From Mantis religiosa (Eukaryota; Arthropoda; Insecta; Mantodea; Mantidae), in contig CM060953.1 of NCBI GenBank assembly GCA_030765055.1, forward strand, positions 21,093,687 to 21,157,686: a DNA stretch of 64,000 bases, written 5' to 3'. Position 1 is the stretch's first letter, and every line of letters starts with the position of its first letter. The notes under the pieces were generated by a model. It was not told the origin of the DNA. It made no database searches and worked only from the letters and a program-made list of their open reading frames with translations. Shown here in pieces: positions 25,701 to 40,700 of this stretch. Made by a program: the position numbers and the translations under genes.

Positions 25701-28700
25701 TTTTCTCCATCCAGTCGTTCTTACCCATTGAGCTACCATGGCCAACTTGCCGTCATGACATTAAATTCTCCAATTGACTCATATATTTTCTGGGTAAACC
25801 ACTAGGGGCTCTCATATTCAAGATACACCATTTGTGGCAACTTACTGTTGTAAGTACTTGAGTCCTGGGCTTCATCATTTAACTCTTATTATTTAAGTTA
25901 ATTGATGGAAATTGACGCACCTATCGCCACCAAGGAGTTCACCAAACTAACATCCATTAGTCAACAACAGCTGATGATGTTAGGAAGATCCTAACAAAAT
26001 GCATTCTAGGTAAATACTAGCAATAAGTACAGCATTGAGTACTAGTTCAACTCAAAATTATATTAATTCACTCTATCCAAAACCTTAGCCTATATATGGC
26101 TAGTATGAAGAAATTAATAATTTCCATCAATTAACATAGATATTAGCTTTTTATAAAATGACTAACCTAATAGTACTGACACAATGCTAAGAAAGTTTTT
26201 TTAAATATAATGCTCTCATGAAATAGAATTTTAATGCATTATAACAAAGTTTTATGAAGTAATTACACAAGCATAATATGTTGTTGTTGACTAATGGCTC
26301 TGGGGATTAGTTGTTTTGCATCATTTTCCCCCTAGCTTCCCAATATAAAGCCTGTAGGTTCCCACTTTTGAGACCATTACATTTGTCCTAATGGCGTTTG
26401 TTCATGATGACATCCTCTTTACAGATAGTCATTTGGGTGTAGGTATGCAGTGTATTTTATAAAGGTGTTCTGCAAGACAATTATGGCCAGTTTCCATTCT
26501 AAATAGGGCCACTGCAGTTTTTCTTGGTAGTTTTTGTATGTCAGTTTTGTCTCCAATGTTCTTATAATCCTTGTCTTTTATTATCTGTTTCATATAACCT
26601 TGCCCGGCTGAAATGTATCACTCCGCGTTCAACAAACCTCCCCCTTGCCCTAATTGGCTAATGCTTTCGGGTCATAGGCCATAGGCGGTGCCTTCCCGTC
26701 ACATTTCGTAATAATTGCCGGGAAGATAAATAAAATCATACAAAAATCATACAAATAAGGATATGAAGGCATGCAAAAATACAAGTTTATAATGAACTGA
26801 GCAAATTGAAACAGAATGACTGAGCAATGAAACTGAAAGAGTTTATAATGAAAGGCCTTTGGCCTTTTCCACTGGGATTTTTTAAACCAGAACACATACC
26901 TTTCAAAAATGCTTGTCTTTCAGTCTTAAAAGTCGTGTCACACCATACTTTACTTTTCGTGTGTTCTTCGTGTATATTTAGCGATTTGTATCTCGGTGCA
27001 GTGTGGTTGTCCTTAAATAGCGTCTTTGCCACACAGCAATATCACCTCTGTTTTTTAGCACATTTTTCTTGCCTCTTTTTACATTCACAAACCCCAGCTG
27101 TATAAGCAATCTCCTGAAATTTGGTAAATCTGTATCCTCATTTACAGCAGACGAAATGTTACTTATGTTAGGGAGTTCGTTTCTAAAGAAAAACTACACA
27201 CATGATGACGCACAACACTTTTCACGTATTTTCTCCGAGCACGCACTTTTGTTTATTCCTGCTTTTGCCTGGAGTGGTAAGTTTTCCTGTTTCCTCAATT
27301 TCATGTCGCGATGTTCCTACGGATCTAACACTCACACCTGTAACTCAGAGCACAGCTGTTCGACTTCTCTCACTGACAAAGACGAATTCTTCTCTGTGAG
27401 TGCATTAAACACATGCAACACAATTCTTTTTTCGCCTGTTTGTAAATAATTATCCTTGCGATACTTCAGCGAAAACTGATAAGTACATGCGCAATAAACG
27501 ATCAATAAAATAATTTAGCTCCCGCACTCTCGAATGGCCATGCATGACTAATCCAGTTCAAAACAAGGTCAGTGATAAAAGTCATATAAACAAATGTCAC
27601 CATTACCGCTAAATCACATGCTATCGTGCCATGTGCTTGAGAGCAAAGGAACCTCCTCTCTACTTCGTTTAAGAATTAACATGCATTTCAGATAAATCAA
27701 CTGTTGCGTAATATATATTTAATTAAAACAGTTAAGAAAATATAAATTTGACAATTCTCTTCCAACATATAATGATATATCACCATGTTAAATAACGAAC
27801 TAATTTTTACCGCACGACAGTCATTACCACAACAGCAACCAATGAGAGGTGATTAGGTCACGTGACCGTTAAGAGATACTGGGCAAGCTTACGTGAAACA
27901 AGGTATAGTTTATGTGTGTTTGGAGGAATTTAGTAACAGTGACGTCAAAATTAATATAAAAATTATTTGTGGTTGGTTTATTGACACTCGTCACTTACTT
28001 TTTCATATATTTATGAGAGACTAGTTTCAAAGGCCCTGGCCTCCATTTTCAATCTCTTCCCAACTGGCATTTGTTGTTATCTGCTCTCTCTGGTGGTGGA
28101 ACTATGAACTTTTTTGTCAAATTATCTGCTGGCGCCAGCAGATAATTTGACAAAAAAGTTCATAGTTCCACCACCAGAGAGAGCAGATAACAACAAATGC
28201 CAGTTGGGAAGAGATTGAAAATGGAGGCCAGGGCCTTTGAAACTAGTCTCTCATAAATATATGAAAAAGTAAGTGACGAGTGTCAATAAACCAACCACAA
28301 ATAATTTTTATATTAAGGTATAGTTTATCTTCTTCATCAAGTCTCTGCTGTCGTTTAAAATGTAGCTTAATGTTGTTTAATTGTTTATTAATTTCTGTTT
28401 GTCTTACGGGTTTTATATTTTGAATTGCACCTTTTTTTGCTAGTTGGTCAGCATGTTCATTACCTAAAAGTCCAACATGAGCTGGAATCCTTGCAGGGTG
28501 ACATGGTTTCTTGATTCGACAGCTTTAATTAAACTTCTTATTTCTTTGATGTTTTTTGTTGTTTTGTTTTTATAATTTACAATCCCATCTATGGCTGATT
28601 TTGAATCTGTTAAGATAACTATGTTTTGCTTCATGTACGGTCTGTACAGGACATTCTGCAGTGCTGCTTTTATGGCTGTTAGTTCTCCATCATAATGGTT

Positions 28701-31700
28701 TGAAGTTTCGTGTAGTGTTAGATACTGTGCAAAATGTTTGCAGTATACTCCTGCACCAGCATCTTATTTGTTTATAAAGGATCATTTTCTGTGGCTATTG
28801 CTATTGTCTCATTTCGTCTGGTAAATTGTTTTGCTTATGTATTGTATATAGCAGGTCATTCTTATAATGTATGTCAATATATTCTGTTGGGCTTGTTTCC
28901 TCTATTGTTATTATATTTGTTGTTATTATGTTCTTGTGTTTTGAGTTATTGATGTATGTTCTGAAGCTTGTATGGGTTTTTAGATTGCTTATATTATCTG
29001 CTGTGTGATACAACTTGTGTCTATTTTTGTTGACTAGCAGTTTTTGTGCGAGGGCAATTTCCTTTAGCGTAATATTAATAATATTAATACTAGCATAATA
29101 TTATAAGCTGAATTTTAGAAATTAACAGTTTCATTGGTATTTCAAATCTTTTAAGATAAATTATTTTAAAATCTAAGTAGTTCTTATTTCTTTAGATAGA
29201 AAAAAATTGAGCAGATTTGCTGGGAAAATGGTAAATACAGCATGTTTGCACTTGAAAGACTTAAAGAAAATGTTTGCTACATTGTAATGTTTAGTTAGCT
29301 GCCTTAATCCCTAAGATACTCAGATGCTAATACGAAAGCATGAAATTAACCTTGGACATATCACAATGTCCTAGAAACTAAATTACAGTTATATATTTGG
29401 TGGGGTTAAACCTTGACTAACGAAAGTGAAGAGGGACCAACTATTGTCTGCTCACACAAGGTCACATGGCAATCATTTCATTAGAGCACAACTAGAGCAG
29501 TTATGTCAGTCTGGGTGGCTTAGGCACTGATTTACTGATCCAAGGTCCAGTGGCGGATTGTGGGGCTAAATTCTGGGGAGGCCAGGAAGCTGCTTTTGGG
29601 AAATCTTTATTCTTTTGCTTTAATGTAAGCAAACTATGGTTTTCTATGGGCTGCTGCTGTCGCCATCACATCAATTAATTTTTCATTATTTCTCTATTTG
29701 CCTTCACTTAGCTGTTTTGTCTTATTCTCATCAGTTTGTGATGTTCATTAAGTAGCTATGAAATAGTTAACACTTGTTTTCATAGTTCCTTAAATGAAAT
29801 AAAATTACTTATAGTTATGATGTGTTAGAAGCATGCCAAACTAAGCCTCCAGCCAAATTTTTCAGCTCATCAAAACCTTCAGAGGACCATAGACCTTTTC
29901 GTGCTTAAGAGCAAACCTGGCCAGCAAAATAATTTAACTTTTGTAGAACTACCACATAACCACTCGTACTCTCATACCATCAAGTTTCAAATGCAAGACT
30001 TTGTTTCTGGAAAAGGTATAATGTCGGTGTTGGACGTCCTTTCTTCAAAATTTCATGTCATTTAGTTTCATTTCTTCTCGAAAACCAAAGCTTCTGCAAA
30101 GAAGCAATGATGTCTTCACTCAAAAGCATGGCATCAATGCTGGTTCCAGGTTGGTCTTCATCCATATTTATTGCACACAGCACAATTACGAGAAAACTCA
30201 AGAGGAGGCACCAGAGAAAGTGGCTTCATGAAGCATGGAAAAACACTGCTATGCTGCCAGACAATATTCACCATTGGCTGGCCCCATAGCTCAGTTGGTA
30301 GAGCACCTGTCCGCTGTGCAAGGGGTCCCGGGTTCGATTCCCGGCTGGGGGTACGGATTATTCTCCAATCAAGATGATTCCCCATCTTCCCCAGAGTCTA
30401 GAAGTATGAATGAGAGTGTGAATGTGTGCATGATCTAACAATTAAAAAACTACGAAGTACAAGCAACCCCAACATATACAAGTTTAACACCAGTGATATG
30501 TTCCAGAGGAGAACGGCTGCCGATATGACCACTGCAGTTAAAAGGCAGGGTGGGGTGTAAATGAAAAAAAAAGAAATATATATTCACTGCATCCTTCCCA
30601 CAGCAGTGACAATGGTTACCACGGCAACCACATGCTTGTAGGAGGCCCTCAAGATTTATGCCTCCATGCCATAGAGTAATGATATTATATGACACGTCCC
30701 TCTGGATTCTTTACGTTAGGCATTCCAGTTTGACATAGTTCTAGCATGCGGGTGCTTATAAAAGCAGGGCGAAAAGAAAAAAGAAAAAAAAAGTGTGAGG
30801 AGGCCTAGCCTCCTCTAATCAGCTGCCACTGCCAAGATCTCAGGATCAAATATGACTCCCATCAACAGTTTTTACCTCTAATCAGCTGCCACTGCCAAGA
30901 TCTCAGGATCAAATATGACTCCCATCAACAGTTTTTACCTCTAATCAGCTGCCACTGCCAAGATCTCAGGATCAAATATGACTCCCATCAACAGTTTTTA
31001 CCTCTAATCAGCTGCCACTGCCAAGATCTCAGGATCAAATATGACTCACACCAACAGTTTTTAAGTGTGTTTAAAAGCAATAGCTGCATCTTAATCAATT
31101 TACCGGCATGTAAACATACACCGCAGGACAAAATTATGGCACACCACACCATTGATATAATCCTGCCAATTTAACCATCTCATTAACGAACCATCTCATT
31201 ATATTACAGAGCACATTATTGCCCAATAGCATAGCAACATGTATGTTCGAGACATAGGAATAATTTCATTCATTGCGAATTGAAAGGTCATTCTGCAAAT
31301 ATGCAACCCAACATAATATTAAACTAAATTAAGTTTTCAGGGCCCACTAGGAAGTAAAAACCAAATTGGTGTTTGAATAGCAGCTGGCAGTTTTGAAATG
31401 CTACTGTTGCATCTATAACAGATATAATTATTTTTGTAGTGAGAAAGCAGTACTATTGTATGTCAGATTGTGTAATTGTCTCTCATTTTAACATGGTTTT
31501 AATGATTCAGGAGTTAATCTTGTAGAAAAGTACAAAATATATACTGGTTACCATTGTAACATTATTAATCATAATTTATCATCAGACATTAGGTAATTAC
31601 ATTGAATCAGAATAATCCTTTTTTCTATATACTAAAGCTATGCATACAAGATATATCATGTGTCAGAAACAGAAAAGTACCTTGTCCTTGATAGCAAAAT

Positions 31701-34700
31701 TATTCTACACATTAGATAAGTTTTTTGTTTCAAAATCACAACAATACCTCGTCCTGTACAATAACATTTTCATACCATCTAGAAATTCCTGTAAACTGTA
31801 AAAAAGGGTGTTCCAAGAGCCATTTATACAAGTCTTTAAATCTACTCATATTAGTGTTTCTTATCTGAGTGGGTAGACTATTAAAAAGTTGCAACTCTGT
31901 AAGAATTTGCTGTTTTGTGAAGTCTGACATACGGCATTTCTTTATTGTTATTATTCCTTTGATAATTATGTATATCCCTTCTTTTTAACAAATTGTGTAC
32001 ATTCTCTTTAGTATAAACTAAACATCATATACATACAGATTGACAACTGTAAGAATTTTTGTTGTTATGAAAAGAGGTTTGCAATGTTGTCTATTGTGAG
32101 AAGCAGTCGACATTCTAATAACTTTCTTTTGAATCATAAGTATTTCTTTTACCCTTGAACTGCTGCCCCAAAGTATTAAATCATACATGTATATGCTTGA
32201 AAAAATTAAAAATAGCCTGATCGTAGACATTCTTTTGACACTCATTTTTTAAGATTTGCAAGCATGAATACTGTACGTGATAGTCTACTACATACAAAGT
32301 CTTTATGAGTATCTCAAGAAAGATTGTTGTCTATGCTAATTTCAAGCAGTTTTGCATTCTTGACTGTATTGGAAATGCTCTTGCCTTAAAAAAAAAAAAA
32401 AAAAAAAAAAAATAGAATACTCAGTGTCTTAGTTTCATTCATGTAAAAATCATTTTGATCAAACCAAAGTTTCACTTGTTACATATTTGTATTAACTGAT
32501 TGAGCAAGTAATTCAAGATCCTTATTTATACTAACTACTCATATGCCACCATGTAGGAGAAAGTACATTTCTGAACATCAGATCGCATACACCTTAGCAA
32601 TCAATGTACGCACACAGGTACTATACAAGGCCAAGCGTGACATAAGCAAACATCCGATGTCAACAAGTATACTGCTGTGCTGTGTGTGTACACTCTAGTA
32701 TGGATACAAAACAATATGCCTTCCTCCTCATTGCTTTCGATGCAGGAATTACAGTGAACAACCATGTACATTCGTAAATTGTCGAATATTAATTTTCTGG
32801 GCCTCTCGCTGAAACAGTATAAAAATATTGGGAGAAAGTTTGTTCAACGTCACATGATGTTAATGATGCATATGAGTAGTGCAAATCATTTTCATGTGTT
32901 TGTTCGAGAGTTTATTTCTTCTATTACACAGCACTGAAAATTCAATATTTTTGTGTAGAATACTGAACAGTTTATTTTTTGCTCGTTTGGTAGGTGGCTC
33001 ATTCTGTATATTGTTAATTTTTTGAGACACCTCCTCGAATTGCTTTTAGACAGCTCGAAATTACATTCTTCAAATTCTTCAATGGCTGTTGATAATACCC
33101 AAAACTTTTGATGTATAAAATGGAGATAGCCCAATAATTGTTGTGAAAGTAATGCTATTAACACAATGTCAAACACCTTGCACTCCCTGGAAGACAGATC
33201 TACCTGCTTGTGACATCAGCAGTTATATACTGCAAGACTCCTAAATTTCATATCCCTGTAAAGGTGTGTGGGATCCGATGCCTGGTTATCAGGAATGAAA
33301 TTGACTCTAGTACCGAACCTTGAGGTATGCCAATGTCTACCTCTACAACTCTTGACTCTTTCCCCCATTGCCACTTTCTGCCTTTGAACTTTTAAATAGC
33401 ACTTAAACATATTTAAGGCCTGACATGCTTTTTCATATTTTTACATTTTCTTGATAAGGATGTTGTGTTACACACAGTCGAATGCTTTACTGAGGTCACA
33501 AAGAATTGCTTGTGCCAAAGAACCATTTTCAAAGCGGCATGAACCTTATGAATTAGAGAGTCAACAGCGCTTGTAGTTGATTTGCCCTTGCAATACCAAT
33601 ATTGGCAATCAGCAAATAGGTAATGTCATGCAATAAATGCTTTAATGAGTGTTCAACTTATAGTATGAGAAAATGATTGTGATATGGATTAGCATTGATA
33701 CCATAACTAGATAAGTTTAAACAGTCTTGTAGGAATGTTTATATATTTGCAGTATCTCACTGCAGTAAAATGTCCCTTGATTTAGTGTGTGTTTGTATGA
33801 GGAGGAATTTCTCGAAACCATTAACAGATTTGGAGATAAGTACAAAACATTGTTGTCTACGCCATATTGAAACTGTCAGTTACTATCAAAAGAAGAAATT
33901 GAATAAACTAATAAAAATGAATGCATAAAATTGTAAATATGTATTTATTATTATATTCTCTGTATTTTAATAGTTTGATTTCTGCTGCATGCTGATTCAC
34001 ATCCTATTGCAACTTATTCCATTTTCTTGGTTTAATTTTTGGTCAATCTTACTCATATAATGCTAAAATTATTGGTTGTTTGGTTTATACAAAATGTGAT
34101 TTATGGCTGGCCCCATAGCTCAGTCGGTAGAGCACCTGCCTGTCGTGCTAGGGATCCCAGGTTCAATTCCTGGCAGTGGAGGTGGGGATTTTTCTCTGAC
34201 CAGATAATTCATCTTCCCGAGTCTGGAAGTATGAATAAGAGAGCAAATGTGTGTGTGATCTAATGATTAAAACCCAACAAATATGAGTTAACACCTTCAG
34301 TATGTTCCAAAGGAGAATGACTGCAGTTATGACCATTGCAGTTAAATGGAACAGAAAAAAAAAATGTGGTTTACATGGGTGGGTTGATTTAGGCAATATT
34401 GTTGCAAAAATCAAGTCTTAATTAAGAATAATAGTGAAATAGAGGAAACTTTAACATGACCTGATGAAAATATTTTAGTTCATAGAGAAAAGTGGGTTTT
34501 AAATATTAAAAATAAACAATGTCATTTATATGTATATGTGTTTGAAGGAATTTAGTAACAGTGACATCAAAATTAATCTCAGAAACTATTTGTAGTTGGT
34601 TTATTAATACTCGTCACTTGTTTATATTTATGAGAGACTAGTTTCAAAGGCATTCGCTTCCATTTTCAATCTCTTTCCAACTGGCATCTGTTTTCTGCTC

Positions 34701-37700
34701 TCTGGTGGTGGAACTATGAACTTCTTTGTCAAATTATCTACTGGTGGGATTTCAAAGTTCATTACGCGATCCTTATTTTTCCATATGATATTCCATATTC
34801 AAGGATCGCGTAATGAACTTTGAAATCCCAACAGTAGATAATTTGACAAAGAGGTTCATAGCTCCACCACCAGAGAGAGAGCAGAAAACAGATGCCAGTT
34901 GGAAAGAGATTGAAAATGGAGGCGAATGCCTTTGAAACTAGTCTCTCATAAATATAAACAAGTAAGTGACGAGTTTTAATAAACCAACTACAAATAGTTT
35001 CTGAGATTAATGTCATTTAACTAAAATCATCTATATGTGCTTCCTTGAGTGATAAAAACCTGACATCTATTCTGTTGAGAAATGAATTGTTTAAAATGAA
35101 TAAATAATTTACTAACATGGAGCATTATAATACAACATGCAGTTGATACAAGCTTAAAAAAGAAGTTATTTAAAATGGTTCAGCAAGAGCTAGGCGGAAT
35201 ATTGTTTTGTTTTCAGTAAAGTGTGTGATAATTAATGTAGGTATATAAAATAAAAGAACACAATGTTAAAATGTTCTGGATCAAATAAAAAAGAATGAAT
35301 AAAAAATTGTGTTATTTCTTAAATGTTACAGCAAGCTGCTTCAGAATTTTATTCTACTTTCAATGGTGTACCATATAACTCACTAGAACCAGACTGTTGC
35401 TGCCATCTGGTGTTTGTATCTCAAGTGGAACTACTTCGTGAAGGTGAAGGAGGTTCTCTAGCTCCATTGGCTCACACAGAACTTCCCACATGCCCCGTAT
35501 GTCTGGAACGTATGGATGAATCTGTGGATGGGATTCTTACCATCCTGTGCAATCACTCATTTCATAGCAGCTGTTTAGCAAAATGGGGAGATACAAGGTA
35601 AAAGGCCTTCTTCAAGTGCACAAAAATATATAACCCTCTCCCTTTTTTCTTTTTTTTTTTTTCCACTAAATGAAACCTTGAAGGTTAATAGGAACTTTAT
35701 GTATTAAGCTGGAGTGGAGAGGATATTAAAAATTTAAAATAGACATTGCTATTTTGTTGTATTAGTATAGTGCTGGCATCTAAGATGGCTAAGAGATTAA
35801 TCCAAAAGAATTTTGATATACTTAAACAAAAAGTAATCTCATTTAGTATTGTAATCTGCTTTATCTTCTAATAAACTGCATGATAGAAATTGTGTTGTAA
35901 TAAACCATTGCTATGCTGTATAGAATAAAAGGTATTTTAGAAAGTGGAGTGCCATTGTTATTAAAATTAGGCAAATGAGTCAACCTTCTATACATTTTTC
36001 TCCACTTACAAGTTTTTGTAAACCTACAAGAAAAATCTATAGTTTTCACCATTGAAGCAGAACAGGATGGATCCTTTTCTAGATTTGAAAATCATAAGAA
36101 CACAAACATGATTAGAATTTGGAATATACAGAAAAGCAAAACATGTTGACAATTACATTAAACATCACATTATCAATATGCAATCTTCCATAGCTTGGTT
36201 CACAGATTAATCAATATACTGCTAACAAAAACAATATATGAACAGGAATACACACACATACACCAGGTTGTCATATTGAACAACTACAACACAAATTTCA
36301 TCAAGTTGATCTACAGACACAAAAGAAAGAAAAGCTTAAAGCAAATTACTATGTTAAAAAAACTAGAAACCCCAAATATCAGATATGGCAAATTTACCTT
36401 CATCCAAAATACTTCAAGAAATTTGAAAAAATATTTAAGAACTTCAACATAAAATTAGCCCCTCAGAACAAACACAACATCTTCAACTTACTAAACTATC
36501 ATCTGAAAAATAGCGCACCCAAAACTCAATTATCAGGTATTTACCAAATGAGCTGCCAGGATTACGACAAGATATACATTTGGGAAGACTAAAAGAAATA
36601 TAGAAACAAGAATGAAAGAACACTTCAAAAATATGAAATTCAAACACATGGACAAGTCTGCCATGAAACAGAACCTCCTGACGAATTTTGAAATTCTTGT
36701 CGTGGTTACATCAAACTTACCAGATTATCAGATGGCAGCACAACACCAACCCAGAAGCAGACACCGGTTGCACCATTAGTCGGCCAAGGAACTGAGGATA
36801 AGAAAGAAGTTCCCAGAAACTAGTCTTCATAAAAAACTTATAAGTTGAGAAAAGTGTATACAAGGTTGACTCATTTGTGTAATTTTAATATATATACTGT
36901 TTTAAGCTTTCTTTCAATTTACAATCTAGCAAATTATCTTTGTATTATCATAGCTTTTCTATATCTGAAATAGTTTTCTTTTTTAATTTACGTCCTCCCA
37001 ATGTTAAGTCATATCCGACAAATGAGGTAGTCTGAATCTAAATTAGCTTGGATAATCCTAAGAGTACTGTACTTCTGGATATCATAATGGATTAGTAAAA
37101 CAGTTAAAATTCACACTAAAAATTGCAATCGCCTCAGGTGAAATAGTGCATTTATCATATGAACTTCAGAATAATCCTCCTAAGTGCTTTTGCAGTAGTA
37201 CAATACTGAATATATATTCTTTGGAACATCCTTTGGATGTTGTTGCTTGTCAGAAAGTGATACTGCTTAAACCAAATCATAAAGAACATATATTACTTAC
37301 AGCACTAGGTTATTGCCAAAGTGCCAATATAGTATTCTTTGTTTCAGTTGTCCAGTTTGTCGATATGTTCAGACTCCAGAGCTGGTGGCTGATAATCGCT
37401 GTTTTGAGTGTCATTCAGCTGATTCTCTTTGGATTTGTCTTATCTGTGGCCATGTTGGTTGTGGACGCTATGTGCAGGGCCATGCCTATCAGTGAGTATT
37501 CTCTTGTATTTGGAAAAATTTAGTTGTAAATGTTGATTGAAATAAATAGTATATTAATATTAGAACATAATACTTAAATCTGCTGTAAATATTTACTATT
37601 TTGTTACATTAACAGGCATTATCATGAGACACAACACTGTTTTTCAATGCAACTGGGCAACAACAGAGTATGGGATTATGTTGGCGATAATTTTGTGCAC

Positions 37701-40700
37701 CGTTTGTTGCAAAATAAAGGAGATGGAAAGCTAGTAGAAGGCAGTGCTCCATCTGGAAAACAAGCAGTATGTAAATTTCAATTTATTTACATCAGAATTG
37801 TTAAAATAAGAACAAAAGTTTGTGGCAAATAATTTAGTAGTGAAATATTGTGCATTAGAAAATATAAGCAGTCAAACAAGAAATTTGTAGCATACAGAGG
37901 GTTGTCCACGATCTATATGCACAGTCGCTCCTTAAGCACACCTAGGGAAGTGAGTGAACTGCAGTTCTGACTAGCATGTGGAAGTGTTGTCTCGCATAAA
38001 CTAGGAGGGGTACATTATGCACTTTCCAATGCCAAATATTCATATTCTGAGATTATTAAACAATGTAAGAGGTGTGGTTTCACCATTTCCAAGAAAGGCA
38101 TCTCAAATGTACTAAGTAAGAAAGGTAAGAATAGAAGAAACCTTATTTCAGAGGGCAAGAAACATGCTAATCCACAACTAGCCATGACGTACTCCAGATG
38201 TAATACAAAAGGTCCCAGAATCTTGCCTCAGGCCCAAATCTGGCGACTCAGAGAGCAATTGCATTTAAGTTGGGAATCTCCAGGTCAACTGTGAACACCA
38301 TTATCAATCGGAATTTAAATCTAAAAAAGCGGCATAAAAGCAGAGTCCATAAGCTGTTGCCCCAGCACATTGCAGAACGTGCCACTACTATAGAAAGTTA
38401 TATGAATGCTACCTGGCGAGTGACATGTGGATGTTTGTAGTCACATTAGCTGAAGCACATGTTTCCCTAAGTAACTGCAATAAACCCTGGGCCATATATT
38501 ACATCTATGGGGAGAAACAAAATTTGAAGAATGGTATAGGGAAGCTAAGGAAAGTTTTCCCATTGGTTTTATGGTTATAGCAAGATACAGCTGCAGTGGG
38601 AAAAAATGTCCAAGTCAACTCTGCATATTTTCAGAATAATGTCCTAACCCCCATATTGTGTACAGAAATTCCTGCTCTCTATGATGTAGATGCAATTAAA
38701 GTCTGGCTGCACCAAGATACGGCATCAAGCCATACATCTGCTTCAGCCCACCAGTTTTTGGAGAAAATGGAGAGAGAAATGGGAATCCATTCTATCCCAT
38801 TTAGTGACATCCCTGTCAAATCTCCTGATGCCCTGCCAATGGATTTTTCTGCTTTTGTGTTACCGAAAAGAGCCCTTGGACGTAGAAGACCATGGGCTCT
38901 GGAAAGACTGCCAGGAAGAGTGGGAAGATTGGACACTTCACTTCAACTTTCTTCTTGGAATGAGTTAATACTTTTAGATGCTAATCAGTACTCACTGAGA
39001 GTGCTGTAGTTCGCTCACTTCCATAGGCGTATTTAAGGAGTGACTGTGCACATCTAAAGTTGTAACATAGATAACGGACAACCCTCCGTAGGAGACAATA
39101 TATAGCATCTCCATGTTTTCCTCTCTCTTCATATATTATAATTTCCTTTTCAGACTTTTTTCAGAAATAAGCTGTTAATGATAAAGCCACCTGTACATTT
39201 TTGTGTTACAGTATGATGAAGAAAAATTAGATTCAGTGCAACTAGAATTTACATATCTGCTAACTTCACAACTAGATTCTCAAAGGTTATATTTTGAAGA
39301 AAAAATGACACGTTTAGAACAGCAGGCCTTGACGGAGGTGAGTTGTGCGCAGTTACAGGTTGTATTTGTAGAGTATGATGCTTATATCTACATGGTTAGT
39401 AGTCAGTCTAGGGTTCAGCATGTATCATACATATGGGTAGAATTAAATAGCCTTAGTGTATTGTGTATCCTTTGAAGTATTATCTATGCATTACACATAT
39501 GGATAACATTTTGTGACATACTGTCAAGCTGTTAAAAGTTCTTTTAGAGAAGCCTTGGGAAATAAGGACTACATAAAACAAATTAATTGCAACATAAGAT
39601 AAAGTTATGTATCCTACAGTATGATATGCTGGAGAAATATAAACTTAGGCCTGGAATATTTCCTCCCCAAATTTTCTTTCCTAAATTATTTGATTTCGTG
39701 CATCACCAGTTTCACCATCAGTGGTGCCATGTGTAGTAAAACTAGGTGTTAAACCCGATTCAGAAAAAAGAAAAATACCATATAATAAGAGGGTGGATCG
39801 AAAAGTATCGCACATTTTTTTTCTGCCATGGCATTACAGCTAGAATGTTGAAATTTCACACAGATGTAGTTTGAAGTTTTCTCTACAGAGGGTTTATTTT
39901 TGTTCACATGCAGCTCTAGCAAGAGAAGCGTGAACTATGCTACAAAGATGGTGCACATGCTACTGTCGTCCACACTTGAAGAGCAGCAAGGTGTAGTTAG
40001 ATTCTTTTGGGCCAAAGGGCATAAACCAAATGAAATTTCAGGGAAATGTACGGCGTGTATGGGGAAGACGTTTTTACTGTAGCAATGTCTCCAGGTGAAG
40101 TGCATTCTTCCAAGCGGACAATGTGAACTTGACTGATTCGCCACGTTTCGGGCGGCATGTAACAGCCAGTACTCACCAGAATGTCAGAGCCATTGAAGTG
40201 GCAATTTTGAACGACCGGCAAGTGCAACTGCGAACCTTATCACAACAGTTCAACATTTCCTAAGGTGCTGTGTATGATATTGTTCATGACACGTTGAAAT
40301 TTCGTAAAGTTAGTGCTCGCTGGGTGCCTAAGAATAGGACGACGCAAGTTTCATTGTGGGCACTGCAATTAGACTGTAGAGCGTATTTGCATCCCTCCTG
40401 TTGTTGGAGCATATCGTCATCCGCACCTTATTTGTTTTCACGTCGATCATTCCCAAGATCCAGTTGCCCTCTACAACATGCCCACGACGAAACTTGCATC
40501 ATCTAATTTTGCATTCATCAATTCGAACAATGAGACCGGGACCGCCAATTTCCCCCCTTGCAGTATACTTGGTGTCATTTGACATCATGCACACTTCGCG
40601 GCAGTGGCCAAACCAGTCCGATACAGTCTGAGAGCTCATACATATATTTCCTATGGAGCACTCCATTATCGTCATGTCGTAGGATTGTTTATGTGCAAAG

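Noticed and set aside
30276..30350. tRNA gene
   Set aside because: Good A and B boxes, but the anticodon stem does not pair, a SINE body and poly(A) tail follow, and a second copy at 34105 has the same structure.
30813..31064. Regular direct repeats that might be read as a CRISPR array
   Set aside because: Units are contiguous 63-bp copies without unique spacers, in an insect intron. A minisatellite.
37146..37523. A 125-residue hydrophobic ORF resembling a membrane protein
   Set aside because: Out-of-frame reading of the BRAP exon at 37348-37491 plus intron.
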